A stretch of 64,000 nucleotides of DNA from Gordonia lacunae (GTDB lineage Bacteria > Actinomycetota > Actinomycetes > Mycobacteriales > Mycobacteriaceae), in contig NZ_NGFO01000026.1 of assembly GCF_002149015.1 (NCBI RefSeq), forward strand, positions 1 to 64,000. The letters are read 5' to 3'. The position numbers and the translations under genes are program-made. Of this stretch, positions 48,994 through 57,165 are shown piece after piece; position 1 is the first letter of the stretch, and the number at the start of each line of letters is the position of its first letter. The notes beneath the pieces were generated by a model. That model saw nothing but the letters and a program-made list of their open reading frames with translations. It did no database searches and was not told where the DNA came from.

Positions 48994-50091
48994 GTGAGCG
49001 GGAGCAGGGGCGGGGCCGGAGCACCGAAGCACTACCGAGGTACCGACCCGCTGACCGCGGAGCCCATCGAGTTCTGGGTCAGCGGTGACACCGTCAGTGC
49101 CACACCGGTTCCCGATGCCGAGACCGCCGTCGACGGCGGCTGGATCCTGCCGGGCCTCGTCGATGCCCACAACCATGTGGGCATCGCCCCCGGCCTCGGT
49201 GTCGACATCGAGCAGGCCCGTGGGTTCGCCTATGCCGATGCGCGCGCCGGCACCCTGCTGATCCGCGAGGTCGGGTCGCCGCTGGACACCCATCCGCTCG
49301 ACGACGATCCCGCGTGCCCTCGCTTCATCCGGTCGGGCAAACACATCGCCCGGCCCAAGCGGTACCTGCGCGACTACGGCGTCGACCTCGACGACCCGGA
49401 TGAGCTGGCCGCCGAGGTGGCCCGGCAGGCGCAGGCCGGCGACGGCTGGGTGAAGATCGTCGGGGACTGGATCGATCGCGAGGTCGGTGATCTGGCCCCG
49501 CTGTGGACGCGTGCGCAGATCGAGTCGGCGGTCGCAGTGGCGCACGAGCACGGCGCACGGATCACCGCCCATGTCTTCGGAACCGACGCCCTGGTCGACC
49601 TGATCGGCGCCGGGGTGGACTGCATCGAGCACGGCACCGGGCTGACCGACGATCTCGTCGACCAGCTCGTCGAACGATCGATTGCCCTGGTGCCCACCAT
49701 GATCCAGGTCGAGAACTTCCCCGGCATCGCCGACGGGGCCGAACGCTTCCCGACCTACGCCGCGCACATGCGCGCTCTGCACGCGGGTGCGCCGAAGGTG
49801 TTCGATGCCGCGCATGAGGCCGGTGTGCAGATCTTCGCCGGAACGGATGCGGGCGGATTCGTCGAGCACGGTCGCATCGTCGACGAGATCGAGGCGCTGT
49901 CCGGCATCGGGTTGGGTCCCGCCGCGGCGATCGCGGCCGCGTCGACGGAGGCCCGCCGCTGGCTCGGTGCCGACGTCCTGGAGGACGGGCATCGCGCCGA
50001 TTTCGTGGTCTACGCGGACAACCCGTGTGACGATCTGGGCGCGCTGCGACACCCGGTAGCAGTGGTGTCGTCGGGCCGCCACATCGTGTGA
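48994..50091 (+). CDS. amidohydrolase-family metal-dependent hydrolase
   Basis: A 365-aa amidohydrolase. LPGLVDAHNHVG (52-63) has the HxH metal ligands H59 and H61, later His in ITAHVFG and IEHGTG, and the catalytic Asp in AGTDAGG. The TIM-barrel is flanked by a small beta domain at both ends. It starts 4 bp after ffh, as Rv2915c does. The substrate is unknown; the family includes imidazolonepropionase- and prolidase-like enzymes. Confidence 0.88.
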   Translation: MSGSRGGAGAPKHYRGTDPLTAEPIEFWVSGDTVSATPVPDAETAVDGGWILPGLVDAHNHVGIAPGLGVDIEQARGFAYADARAGTLLIREVGSPLDTHPLDDDPACPRFIRSGKHIARPKRYLRDYGVDLDDPDELAAEVARQAQAGDGWVKIVGDWIDREVGDLAPLWTRAQIESAVAVAHEHGARITAHVFGTDALVDLIGAGVDCIEHGTGLTDDLVDQLVERSIALVPTMIQVENFPGIADGAERFPTYAAHMRALHAGAPKVFDAAHEAGVQIFAGTDAGGFVEHGRIVDEIEALSGIGLGPAAAIAAASTEARRWLGADVLEDGHRADFVVYADNPCDDLGALRHPVAVVSSGRHIV

Positions 50092-50109
50092 GCAACGCCA
50101 CACGGTGGC
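50078..50109 (+). terminator. imperfect hairpin at the amidohydrolase stop
   Basis: GCCAC-AT-CGTGTG pairs with CACACG-GTGGC (50099-50109), with an AT bulge and an 8-nt loop. It spans the stop codon and could end the amtB-to-amidohydrolase transcript. No U tract. Confidence 0.4.
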
Positions 50110-50142
50110 ACCTGGTTGCCTTTCTTACCGCCGCGTAACGTA

Positions 50143-50155
50143 GCAACGGCGTTGC
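50143..50155. promoter_or_regulatory. 13-bp palindrome
   Basis: GCAACG-G-CGTTGC is a perfect 6-1-6 inverted repeat in the 470-bp interval 50092-50561. It lies far upstream of rpsP and its role is unknown. Confidence 0.3.
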
Positions 50156-50317
50156 AACGGTTCTCCCACCATGAACCGGATCAGTCCACGCCGGATCCTC
50201 TCAGCCCGGGTTCGGCGACGCGGAACCGTCGGAGCCGGGGGTCGAGGGAGGCTCCGGCGGTGTCGTGATCTCGGACGCCGATGAGCCGACACCCATGAGT
50301 GACGGACGAGCGACGTG

Positions 50318-50358
50318 CGGCATGTGGTCGCTCTCGCGGGGTGGGTGACCACATGCCG
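50318..50358. promoter_or_regulatory. 12-bp inverted repeat upstream of the rpsP promoter
   Basis: CGGCATGTGGTC (50318-50329) and GACCACATGCCG (50347-50358) are perfect inverted copies around 17 bases. It sits about 50 bp upstream of the predicted rpsP -35, so it is outside the mRNA leader and more likely an operator or a terminator for upstream transcription. Confidence 0.45.
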
Positions 50359-50405
50359 GTACTTCGGCCCAGTCATCGTCGTGTCGGCGACCCCTGGTCG
50401 GCGGA

Positions 50406-50435
50406 TTCGGTGTCCGCCGTCTGGTCTGGCACAAT
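50406..50435 (+). promoter_or_regulatory. candidate rpsP promoter
   Basis: TTCGGT (50406-50411) and CACAAT (50430-50435) are 18 bases apart. The -10 region TCTGGCACAAT is identical to that before rplS. The leader to rpsP would be about 120 nt. The rest of 50092-50561 shows no gene. Confidence 0.45.
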
Positions 50436-50561
50436 GACTCGCTGGTTCGTCGGATCCGGTCACGGCCGCCCGACGGTCACACCGATACAGACGCAAAACC
50501 GGGTCCGCCATTCCGGGCGGTCTGCTGAATTGCGCAGTGACCACACGAAAGAGAAGTAGAC

Positions 50562-50999
50562 ATGGCTGTCAAGATCAAGCTCACGCGGCTCGGCAAGATC
50601 CGCAACCCGCAGTACCGCATCGTCGTCGCCGACGCCCGCACCCGCCGCAACGGCCGGGTCATCGAGACCATCGGCAAGTACCACCCCAAGGAAGAGCCCT
50701 CGCTGATCGAGGTCGACTCCGAGCGCGCCCAGTACTGGCTGGGTGTCGGCGCGCAGCCGACCGAGCCGGTGGCCGCGATCCTCAAGGTGACCGGTGACTG
50801 GCAGAAGTTCAAGGGCCTGCCGGGCGCCGAGGGCACCCTGAAGACCGCCGAGGCCAAGCCCTCGAAGCTCGACCTGTTCAACGCCGCGCTCGCCGCCGCC
50901 GACAACGAGCCGGTCGCCGCCGCGACCACCCCGAAGAAGAAGGCCGCCAAGAAGGACGCCGAGGCTCCCGAGGCTCCCGCCGCCGAGGGTGACGCGTGA
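50562..50999 (+). CDS. rpsP: 30S ribosomal protein S16
   Basis: A 145-aa S16. [25 protein letters not shown] is the family start (residues 2-26), and the conserved core ends near residue 85. The remaining Ala/Lys/Glu-rich tail is a common actinobacterial extension. AAAGAGAAG precedes ATG 50562. Its end overlaps the khpA start by four bases. Confidence 0.97.
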   Translation: MAVKIKLTRLGKIRNPQYRIVVADARTRRNGRVIETIGKYHPKEEPSLIEVDSERAQYWLGVGAQPTEPVAAILKVTGDWQKFKGLPGAEGTLKTAEAKPSKLDLFNAALAAADNEPVAAATTPKKKAAKKDAEAPEAPAAEGDA

Positions 51000-51238
51000 G
51001 CGCAGTCGTCGCCGACGCGGTCGAACATCTGGTCCGCGGAATCGTCTCCAACCCCGATGACGTCCGGGTCGACCTCGTCACCGGCCGCCGCGGCCGGCTC
51101 GTCGAGGTCCATGTGAACCCCGACGACCTCGGCAAGGTGATCGGGCGCAACGGTCGTACCGCGACCGCGTTGCGCACCCTGGTCTCCGGAATCGGTGGAC
51201 GCGGGATGCGCGTCGACATCGTCGACACCGACCGCTGA
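50996..51238 (+). CDS. khpA: KH-domain RNA-binding protein
   Basis: An 80-aa single KH domain with the GxxG loop GRNG (in [16 protein letters not shown]). KhpA-type proteins bind RNA broadly and accompany rpsP-rimM-trmD. Start GTG 50996 overlaps the rpsP stop. Equivalent of Rv2908c. Confidence 0.93.
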   Translation: MSAVVADAVEHLVRGIVSNPDDVRVDLVTGRRGRLVEVHVNPDDLGKVIGRNGRTATALRTLVSGIGGRGMRVDIVDTDR

Positions 51239-51264
51239 CCGAGAATCCGAACACCGAGCGCATC

Positions 51265-51798
51265 GTGGATCTCGTCGTCGGCCGTGTGGTGAAGTCACAT
51301 GGAATCCGTGGTGAGGTCGTCGTGGACGTCCGCACGGACGAGCCCGAGATGCGTTTCACCCCGAACTCGGTGCTGCGCGGCCGTCTGCCGCGCGGTGCCG
51401 GGGAACGGGAGTTCACCGTCACAGCCGCCCGGGAGCATTCCGGGCGGCTGTTGGTGTCGCTGGCCGGCGTCGCGGACCGGGATTCGGCTGACGCCCTGCG
51501 CGGCACGCTGTTCCTCATCGACAGCTCGCAGGTGGAGCCGTCCGACGACCCGGATGAGTTCTACGACCACGAACTCGAAGGCGTCCCCGTGCAACTCGTC
51601 GACGGTTCCGCGGTCGGCATCGTCGAATCGGTCCTGCACCTGCCCGGCGGTGAGTTGCTGTCGGTCCGGACCACCGACGACCGCGAGGTGCTCGTCCCGT
51701 TCGTCCGCGAGATCGTGCCGAGCGTCAGTCGTGAACTCATCGTGCTCGACCCACCCGAGGGACTGCTGAACCCGGATTCGCTCGACGAGGCGCCCTGA
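51265..51798 (+). CDS. rimM: ribosome maturation factor RimM
   Basis: A 177-aa 16S processing factor. [19 protein letters not shown] starts the RimM barrel, and the PRC-barrel domain has YYDHELEG-like and [11 protein letters not shown] motifs. GTG 51265. It overlaps trmD by one base (TGATG), so translation is coupled. Confidence 0.95.
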   Translation: MDLVVGRVVKSHGIRGEVVVDVRTDEPEMRFTPNSVLRGRLPRGAGEREFTVTAAREHSGRLLVSLAGVADRDSADALRGTLFLIDSSQVEPSDDPDEFYDHELEGVPVQLVDGSAVGIVESVLHLPGGELLSVRTTDDREVLVPFVREIVPSVSRELIVLDPPEGLLNPDSLDEAP

Positions 51799-52517
51799 TG
51801 CGTCTCGACGTCGTGTCGATCTTCCCCGAGTACCTCGATCCGCTCCGAGTTGCCTTGCTGGGCAAGGCGATCGACGCCGGGCGAATCAGTGTCACGGTCC
51901 ACGATCTACGGAACTGGGCCCACGATGTCCACCGCAGCGTGGACGACTCGCCCTACGGCGGCGGACCCGGGATGGTCATGAAACCCGAGGTATGGGGACC
52001 GTGCCTGGACGAGGTGTGCCCCGACGACGCGCTGCTGATCGTGCCGACCCCCGCCGGTGTGCCGTTCACCCAGGAGACCGCGCGTCGCTGGAGCACCGAG
52101 AAGCACCTCGTGTTCGCCTGCGGCCGGTACGAGGGCATCGACCAGCGCGTCTTCGACGACGCCGCACGGCGAGTGCGCGTCGAAGAGGTCTCCCTGGGTG
52201 ATTTCGTCCTCATCGGGGGAGAGGTCGCGGTCATGGCCATGATCGAGGCGACCGTGCGTCTCCTCGACGGCGTGCTCGGCAATCCCCGGTCGCATCAGGA
52301 GGATTCGTTCTCCGACGGACTCCTCGAAGGTCCGAGCTACACGCGGCCGGTGAGCTGGCGCGGCCTCGACGTCCCGCCCGTGTTGCTCAGCGGCGACCAC
52401 GCGAAGGTGGCCCGGTGGCGCGGCGAGCAGGCCCTCGAGCGCACGCGCGCGCGCCGCCCCGACCTGCTGGCGGACGCTGTGGACACCGCCACGGACCAAC
52501 CGGGCGATTCCGGCTAG
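51798..52517 (+). CDS. trmD: tRNA (guanine-37 N1)-methyltransferase
   Basis: A 239-aa SPOUT enzyme that protects against frameshifting. [43 protein letters not shown] and [12 protein letters not shown] form the trefoil-knot SAM site. Standard length. The usual next gene rplS is displaced 1.9 kb by three inserted genes. Confidence 0.97.
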   Translation: MRLDVVSIFPEYLDPLRVALLGKAIDAGRISVTVHDLRNWAHDVHRSVDDSPYGGGPGMVMKPEVWGPCLDEVCPDDALLIVPTPAGVPFTQETARRWSTEKHLVFACGRYEGIDQRVFDDAARRVRVEEVSLGDFVLIGGEVAVMAMIEATVRLLDGVLGNPRSHQEDSFSDGLLEGPSYTRPVSWRGLDVPPVLLSGDHAKVARWRGEQALERTRARRPDLLADAVDTATDQPGDSG

Positions 52518-52557
52518 GATTCGCCGGAGAGTCGACTCGCAGGGGGTTCGAGGGACG

Positions 52558-52902
52558 ATGCAGGGGTATTCGGCCATGGTCGGCGAGCTCGACCGTCAGC
52601 GTACGGAACTCGAGCGCATCCGGAAAGCGCTGTCGCAGCTGACCTCTCGGGCCACCAGTCACGATCGGCTCGTCGCCGTGACGGTCGACGCGCGGGGACT
52701 CGCGGTGGACATCACCATCGAACCCGCTGCCCTGCGGCGTTACCGTGCGGACCAGTTGTCGGCTCTGCTCACCACGCTGATCGCCGAGGCGGACACCGCC
52801 CTGCGCGCCCGAACCGCCGAGGTGCTCGCCGGCGCACCGGATCTGCCCCTCGATTACGCCGACGCCGGCCTCGACAGGGTGGTGGCCGATGACGAATCCT
52901 GA
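52558..52902 (+). CDS. YbaB/EbfC-type nucleoid-associated protein
   Basis: A 114-aa protein with the YbaB layout: an N-terminal amphipathic helix (LDRQRTELERIRKALSQL), a three-strand sheet (VAVTVDARGLAVDITIEP) and a C-terminal helix. Such proteins are often encoded next to ESX-type substrate genes in actinobacteria. ATG 52558 follows GAGGGACG. It overlaps the next gene by 14 bp. First of a three-gene cassette between trmD and rplS; DNA binding is inferred. Confidence 0.7.
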   Translation: MQGYSAMVGELDRQRTELERIRKALSQLTSRATSHDRLVAVTVDARGLAVDITIEPAALRRYRADQLSALLTTLIAEADTALRARTAEVLAGAPDLPLDYADAGLDRVVADDES

Positions 52903-53242
52903 CCCGGTCGACGTGGGGCAGACGGACGGCACCCGGGTCGGTGCCGACCCCGTCGCGGCCGTCACGCTGGCGCGACGTCTGGCGGAGGTGACCGCGGGAC
53001 TCGCGGGGGCGCGAGGCGAGCTGTCCGCGTTGCTCCACGACATCGATGCCGCGGTGGGCGTCGGCGACTCGGCGCACGCGTTCCGGATGGGATTCGCGCC
53101 GGCGGCCGAGACGATCGCCGAGTCCCTGCAGGATGCCGAGGATCGGCTCGGAGGGCATCGTCGGGCGCTCGTGGCCGGCGTCGACGCACTGGTCGACGCC
53201 GACGCCGAGGCGTCCGCGCGTCTCGGCCGGAGCACGCGATGA
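52889..53242 (+). CDS. ESX/WXG100-like helical protein
   Basis: A 117-aa, Ala-rich, mostly helical protein: VTLARRLAEVTAGLAGARGELSAL-type first helix, a turn with GDSAHAFRMGF, and a second helix ETIAESLQDAEDRLGGHRRAL. Size and two-helix form fit type VII secretion substrates, but the WxG turn is replaced by AFRMG. ATG 52889 overlaps the ybaB-like gene, and the stop overlaps the next start. No signal peptide. Confidence 0.6.
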   Translation: MTNPDPVDVGQTDGTRVGADPVAAVTLARRLAEVTAGLAGARGELSALLHDIDAAVGVGDSAHAFRMGFAPAAETIAESLQDAEDRLGGHRRALVAGVDALVDADAEASARLGRSTR

Positions 53243-54204
53243 CCCCGGGCGAGGCCGAGCGGATCGCGGAGGAGTTGGCACCCGGGGCGTGGCCGACCGC
53301 CGACGCCGCCGCCCTCCACGACTCGGCGCAGCGCGCTCGCGCGCTGGCCGCGTCGCTGGACGGCCTCGCCGCGGCGGTGGCGTCGGCGGCCGGGTCGTAC
53401 ACGGCCGGCGGTGCGGCCGACGGCCGGTTCCACCAGGCCGTCGTGGGTGGGCTCGGGCATACCGCCGGTGCCGATCTGCCCGGTGTGGCGGAACGTCTGC
53501 GTGCATTGGGGACGTCGCTGGACGCGTATGCCCGGACCGTGACCGACACCCGACGGCAGATGTCGGTGATCGCACTGATCGCCGACCGCGACGCGCGGCG
53601 CGCCGAGGTGAACGCAGTGATCGGTGACGACACGTGGCGGGTGGAGGCCGCGAGCACGGGCCGGATGGCCCTCACCGCCGCCGGCGACGACCACACCGAA
53701 CGGTCGGGTGAGGCAGGTCAGAGCGCCGGTGCGCCCGCGGCGACGAGCGGCATGATGCCGATGATGCCGTTCGGGGCGATGGGCGCGGCGGGAGCGGCCG
53801 GGGTCGGTGCTCTGGCCGGCGCACGGGCACATGCCGCCCGCGACGCGGTCGGAGCGGGCGACCTGACCTGGCTACGGGCCCGCGCCGAACGACTGCAGAC
53901 GACGGTTCCGTCGCCGATCGCCGGCTGGTTCCGGACGGCGGTGGGGGTCGGAACCGGTGATCGGGGAACGCGGGTCGTCGTCGTGGGGACCAACGACCCG
54001 CAGCCGTACCAGCGGGCCGGCGTCGAACTCGCCGACGACGAGGCGCTCACCGCCAACGGACGGGCGCCGGAGCTCGCGATCCTCGACCACATGGTGCACG
54101 CCGGTGTCACACCCAGGGCGATCGCCGCGGCCACCCCGATGGACCCGGCCACCATCTCCGCGTTGCAGGCCGAGGACGTCCTGGTCGTCGGCCCGCGCGC
54201 GTAG
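53239..54204 (+). CDS. WXG/CpnT-like N-terminal fold with unknown C-terminal domain
   Basis: A 321-aa protein. Residues 12-110 are helical, with GAWPTADAAALHDSA resembling the WPEGDE start of CpnT-type WXG folds; 171-200 is a Met/Ala/Gly linker (MMPMMPFGAMGAAG). The C-terminal domain 210-321 has strands VVVVGTNDPQPYQRAGVEL and a short helical end. Its layout recalls C-terminal domains of mycobacterial ESX-associated proteins. No toxin active site is evident. It ends the cassette; rplS follows after 207 bp. Confidence 0.55.
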   Translation: MTPGEAERIAEELAPGAWPTADAAALHDSAQRARALAASLDGLAAAVASAAGSYTAGGAADGRFHQAVVGGLGHTAGADLPGVAERLRALGTSLDAYARTVTDTRRQMSVIALIADRDARRAEVNAVIGDDTWRVEAASTGRMALTAAGDDHTERSGEAGQSAGAPAATSGMMPMMPFGAMGAAGAAGVGALAGARAHAARDAVGAGDLTWLRARAERLQTTVPSPIAGWFRTAVGVGTGDRGTRVVVVGTNDPQPYQRAGVELADDEALTANGRAPELAILDHMVHAGVTPRAIAAATPMDPATISALQAEDVLVVGPRA

Positions 54205-54216
54205 CCACTCCGCGAT

Positions 54217-54246
54217 TTCGTCGGCCCGGGGTGTCTCTGGCACAAT
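54217..54246 (+). promoter_or_regulatory. candidate rplS promoter
   Basis: TTCGTC (54217-54222) and CACAAT (54241-54246), spacer 18. The -10 region TCTGGCACAAT is shared with rpsP. The leader to rplS would be about 160 nt. Confidence 0.45.
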
Positions 54247-54257
54247 AGTCGGGTTGC

Positions 54258-54319
54258 CTGCCGACGATGCCCCGCCTCCGGGGCCGTCCGTGACCATACG
54301 TCAGTGACACCGTCGGCAG
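54258..54319 (+). ncRNA. branched stem-loop in the rplS leader
   Basis: CTGCCGACG (54258-54266) pairs with CGTCGGCAG (54311-54319), enclosing a hairpin GCCCCG-CCTC-CGGGGC (54269-54284). It starts a few bases after the predicted transcription start. Such leaders can bind the ribosomal protein for feedback control. Confidence 0.45.
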
Positions 54320-54411
54320 CGACGCCAACGACTCGGAGCACGAACCGGTCGAGCCCTCGGGCCGCCAGGTTCCTCTGCTCAACGTTTTCCGCCAGACAAG
54401 GACCACGACAC

Positions 54412-54753
54412 ATGAACACGCTCGACTTCCTCGACAAGCAGTCCCTCCGCGACGACGTGCCGGACTTCGGCCCCGGCGACACCCTCGACGTCCACGTCAA
54501 GGTCATCGAGGGCAGCAAGGAGCGCGTCCAGGTGTTCAAGGGTGTCGTCATCCGTCGCCAGGGTGGCGGCGTGCGCGAGACCTTCACCGTCCGCAAGGTG
54601 TCCTTCGGCGTCGGCGTCGAGCGCACCTTCCCCGTGCACAGCCCGAACATCGCCAAGATCGACGTCCTCACCCGCGGTGACGTCCGTCGCGCCAAGCTGT
54701 ACTACCTGCGCGATCTGCGCGGCAAGGCAGCCAAGATCAAGGAAAAGCGCTGA
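54412..54753 (+). CDS. rplS: 50S ribosomal protein L19
   Basis: A 113-aa L19: [37 protein letters not shown] and a basic C-terminus. ATG 54412 has AAGGACC upstream; in-frame upstream codons are leader sequence. lepB follows by 18 bp. Confidence 0.97.
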   Translation: MNTLDFLDKQSLRDDVPDFGPGDTLDVHVKVIEGSKERVQVFKGVVIRRQGGGVRETFTVRKVSFGVGVERTFPVHSPNIAKIDVLTRGDVRRAKLYYLRDLRGKAAKIKEKR

Positions 54754-54759
54754 CGCGTC

Positions 54760-54765
54760 TAACCT
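54760..54765 (+). promoter_or_regulatory. -10 element of lepB, leaderless arrangement
   Basis: TAACCT is followed by exactly six bases and GTG 54772, just after the rplS stop. It gives lepB a possible leaderless transcript independent of rplS. Confidence 0.5.
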
Positions 54766-54771
54766 GACGAG

Positions 54772-55626
54772 GTGGCCGACACACAGCGACCCCACGATGC
54801 CCCCGACGACGACCGCGACACCGACGCCAAACGTCCGTGGCGCCTGACGACCGACCGGGACGATCCCGCCGACGAGCGCGGAAAGCGTAGATCCGGATCG
54901 GGCTCGCTCGTGCGCGAAGTCGTGATCATCGTGGGGTGCGTCCTCCTCCTCACCTGGGTACTGCAGACCTTCATCGGTCGGCAGTACGTGATCCCGTCGG
55001 AGTCGATGGAGTCGACCCTCATCGGCTGCGACGGCTGCACCAACGACCGCATCGTGATCGACAAGCTCACGTACCGGTTCGGTGATCCGCAGCCCGGCGA
55101 CGTCGTCGTCTTCAAGGGTCCGTCGGAGTCGTGGAACGGCGCCTGGGTGTCGCCGCGGTCGACGAACCCGGTGATGCACAAGGCGCAGGATGCCCTGTCG
55201 TGGTTCGGGTTCGCGCCGCCCGATGAGAACAACCTCGTGAAGCGGGTCATCGCCACCGGCGGCCAGACCGTCGAATGCCGCAACGACGAGGGCGTCGGCG
55301 TCAAGGTCGACGGGCGTCCGCTGCGCGAGCCCTACATCGACATGAAGCTCCAGGAGGAGACCGTGTCCTCGTTCGGGCCCGGCGTCGCCGGCCCGGGCAA
55401 TCAGGTGCCGCCGTGTCTCGGTCCGGACTTCGGTCCGATCAAGGTTCCCGAGGGCAACGTGTGGGTCATGGGCGACAACCGGCTGAACTCGCAGGACTCG
55501 CGATACCACGTGGACGACCAGTATCAGGGCACCGTCCCGGTCAGCGACATCCGCGGCAAGGTGCGCTTCATCATCTACCCCTTCTCGCGGATCGGTGGTG
55601 TCGGTTCGTTCAATCCGCAGCAGTGA
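54772..55626 (+). CDS. lepB: signal peptidase I
   Basis: A 284-aa membrane protease removing signal peptides. A charged cytosolic N-terminus (1-45) and one anchor helix (about 49-67) precede the catalytic domain: S78 in PSESMEST, K157 in LVKRVIATGG, and box E VMGDNRLNSQDSR. It would process the secreted proteins in this window (ldt, DUF4185 protein). rnhB starts 10 bp downstream. Confidence 0.96.
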   Translation: MADTQRPHDAPDDDRDTDAKRPWRLTTDRDDPADERGKRRSGSGSLVREVVIIVGCVLLLTWVLQTFIGRQYVIPSESMESTLIGCDGCTNDRIVIDKLTYRFGDPQPGDVVVFKGPSESWNGAWVSPRSTNPVMHKAQDALSWFGFAPPDENNLVKRVIATGGQTVECRNDEGVGVKVDGRPLREPYIDMKLQEETVSSFGPGVAGPGNQVPPCLGPDFGPIKVPEGNVWVMGDNRLNSQDSRYHVDDQYQGTVPVSDIRGKVRFIIYPFSRIGGVGSFNPQQ

Positions 55627-55636
55627 TGGGTGAGCT

Positions 55637-56326
55637 GTGACGACTCGATGGCCTCCGCGCTCTCCCGTCCGCCGCGCCGCGGGCCTGCGAACGTTCGAAT
55701 TCGCATTGCATCGGCAGGGTCTCGGGCCCGTCGCCGGCGTCGACGAGGCCGGCCGCGGTGCCTGCGCCGGGCCTCTCGTGGTCGCGGCGTGCGTGCTCAA
55801 ACCGACGCAGCTCGTCTCGCTCGCCGATCTCGACGATTCGAAGCGTCTCTCCGAGCGCACCCGCGAAGAGCTGTACCGCTCGGTGACGCGCTATGCGCAG
55901 AGCTGGAGCGCGGTGATCATCGAGGCCGCGGAGATCGATCGCATCGGCATCCACGTCGCCAACATCGAGGGCATGCGACGCGCGGTGGCGGCACTCGACG
56001 TGAAGCCCGGATACGTGTTGTCCGATGGCTTCGCGGTGCCGGGCCTGACCGCGCCGTCGCTGCCGGTGATCGGGGGAGACGGGGCGGCCGCGTGCATCGC
56101 CGCCGCCAGCATCATCGCCAAGGTCACCCGGGACCGGATCATGGTCGCGATGGACGACGACCTGCCCGGCTACGACTTCGCCATCCACAAGGGCTACAGC
56201 ACAGCGCTGCACATGTCGCGGATCGACGCGGCAGGCCCCTCGCCACAACACCGCATGTCATACCGTAATGTCGCGGCACGTGTGGTCACCAGCGCAAACG
56301 ACAACAGGGATAGGCTGACAGGATGA
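55637..56326 (+). CDS. rnhB: ribonuclease HII
   Basis: A 229-aa RNase H2 acting on ribonucleotides in [21 protein letters not shown] (34-51) carries catalytic D36 and E37; [13 protein letters not shown] and KVTRDRIM are conserved. The N-terminus has about 20 extra residues. Its stop overlaps the DUF2469 start (ATGA). Confidence 0.96.
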   Translation: MTTRWPPRSPVRRAAGLRTFEFALHRQGLGPVAGVDEAGRGACAGPLVVAACVLKPTQLVSLADLDDSKRLSERTREELYRSVTRYAQSWSAVIIEAAEIDRIGIHVANIEGMRRAVAALDVKPGYVLSDGFAVPGLTAPSLPVIGGDGAAACIAAASIIAKVTRDRIMVAMDDDLPGYDFAIHKGYSTALHMSRIDAAGPSPQHRMSYRNVAARVVTSANDNRDRLTG

Positions 56327-56634
56327 GTGCTGAGGATCTCGAGAAGTACGAAACCGAGATGGAACTCTCTCTGTACCGCGAGTACAAGGACATCGTCGGG
56401 CAGTTCACCTACGTGGTGGAGACAGAGCGGCGCTTCTACCTCGCCAACGCGGTCGAGATGATCCCGCGCAACACCGACGGCGAGGTCTACTTCGAACTCC
56501 GCATGAGCGATGCGTGGGTGTGGGACATGTACCGCCCGGCGCGTTTCGTCAAGCAGGTCCGGGTGATCACGTTCAAGGACGTCAACATCGAAGAACTCGA
56601 GAAGGCCGAACTCCGCCTGCCCGACGAGCCCTGA
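56323..56634 (+). CDS. DUF2469 family protein
   Basis: A 103-aa acidic protein ([20 protein letters not shown]) matching Rv2901c in size and position after rnhB. It is highly conserved in actinobacteria and has no known function. No signal, membrane segment or known motif. Confidence 0.92.
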   Translation: MSAEDLEKYETEMELSLYREYKDIVGQFTYVVETERRFYLANAVEMIPRNTDGEVYFELRMSDAWVWDMYRPARFVKQVRVITFKDVNIEELEKAELRLPDEP

Positions 56635-56668
56635 CCGCGTGCGCAGTTGCAGACCCGACGTTGTTGAC

Positions 56669-56699
56669 GAGGCCCTGATCATCCACAGATCAGGGCCTC
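56669..56699 (+). terminator. 12-bp hairpin terminator after DUF2469
   Basis: GAGGCCCTGATC (56669-56680) pairs perfectly with GATCAGGGCCTC (56688-56699) around a 7-nt loop. It ends the rplS-lepB-rnhB-DUF2469 transcript. Confidence 0.8.
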
Positions 56700-56749
56700 G
56701 CCCGTGCGGGGACGGCCGTCGACAGTGGTTCTGGGCGACGCTGATCGGC

Positions 56750-57154
56750 ATGAGTGCACAAGCGCGCGACCATCCTCGCCCCGATCGACGCGGTCACATC
56801 GGCCGGCTCGGCGAGGATGTGGCAGCGGACTACGCGACATCGCTGGGTTGGACTGTCCTGGAACGTAATTGGCGTACCCGATACGGCGAACTGGATCTTG
56901 TGGCCGCCGACGGTTCGGTCCTGGTGATCGTCGAGGTGAAGACCCGAGCGAGTCGCACCTACGACGATCCGGTCATGGCGGTCACCCCGGTGAAGCTCAC
57001 CCGGATGCGCCGACTCGCCCGAGTGTGGCTGGCCGGGCAGGACCGCAGGTGGTCCCAGATCAGGTTCGACGTCGTCAGCGTTCGGCTCGATCATGCCGCT
57101 CCCGACGATCTGGCCCGTGCGCGGGTGCGGCATCACCGGGGTGTCTACGTGTGA
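56750..57154 (+). CDS. YraN-family putative endonuclease
   Basis: A 134-aa protein with a nuclease-like core: GEDVAADYATSLGW, then RTRYGELDLVA (E47, D49) and VIVEVKTR (E62, K64), the acidic-Lys layout of Holliday-resolvase-like nucleases. Biochemical role is unproven. ATG 56750 is the family start. In M. tuberculosis yraN, comM and dprA are adjacent; here DUF4185 and bluB interrupt the row. Confidence 0.88.
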   Translation: MSAQARDHPRPDRRGHIGRLGEDVAADYATSLGWTVLERNWRTRYGELDLVAADGSVLVIVEVKTRASRTYDDPVMAVTPVKLTRMRRLARVWLAGQDRRWSQIRFDVVSVRLDHAAPDDLARARVRHHRGVYV

Positions 57155-57165
57155 GGTCTGGCGCG

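Noticed and set aside
50125-50544. 139-codon minus-strand frame before rpsP
   Set aside because: Arg/Pro/His-rich with no motif, and it runs across the rpsP promoter.
53239-54204. Possible deaminase toxin at the C-terminus (NGRAPELAILDHM resembles HAE)
   Set aside because: The HAE is not intact and the PCxxC motif is absent; there is no immunity gene.
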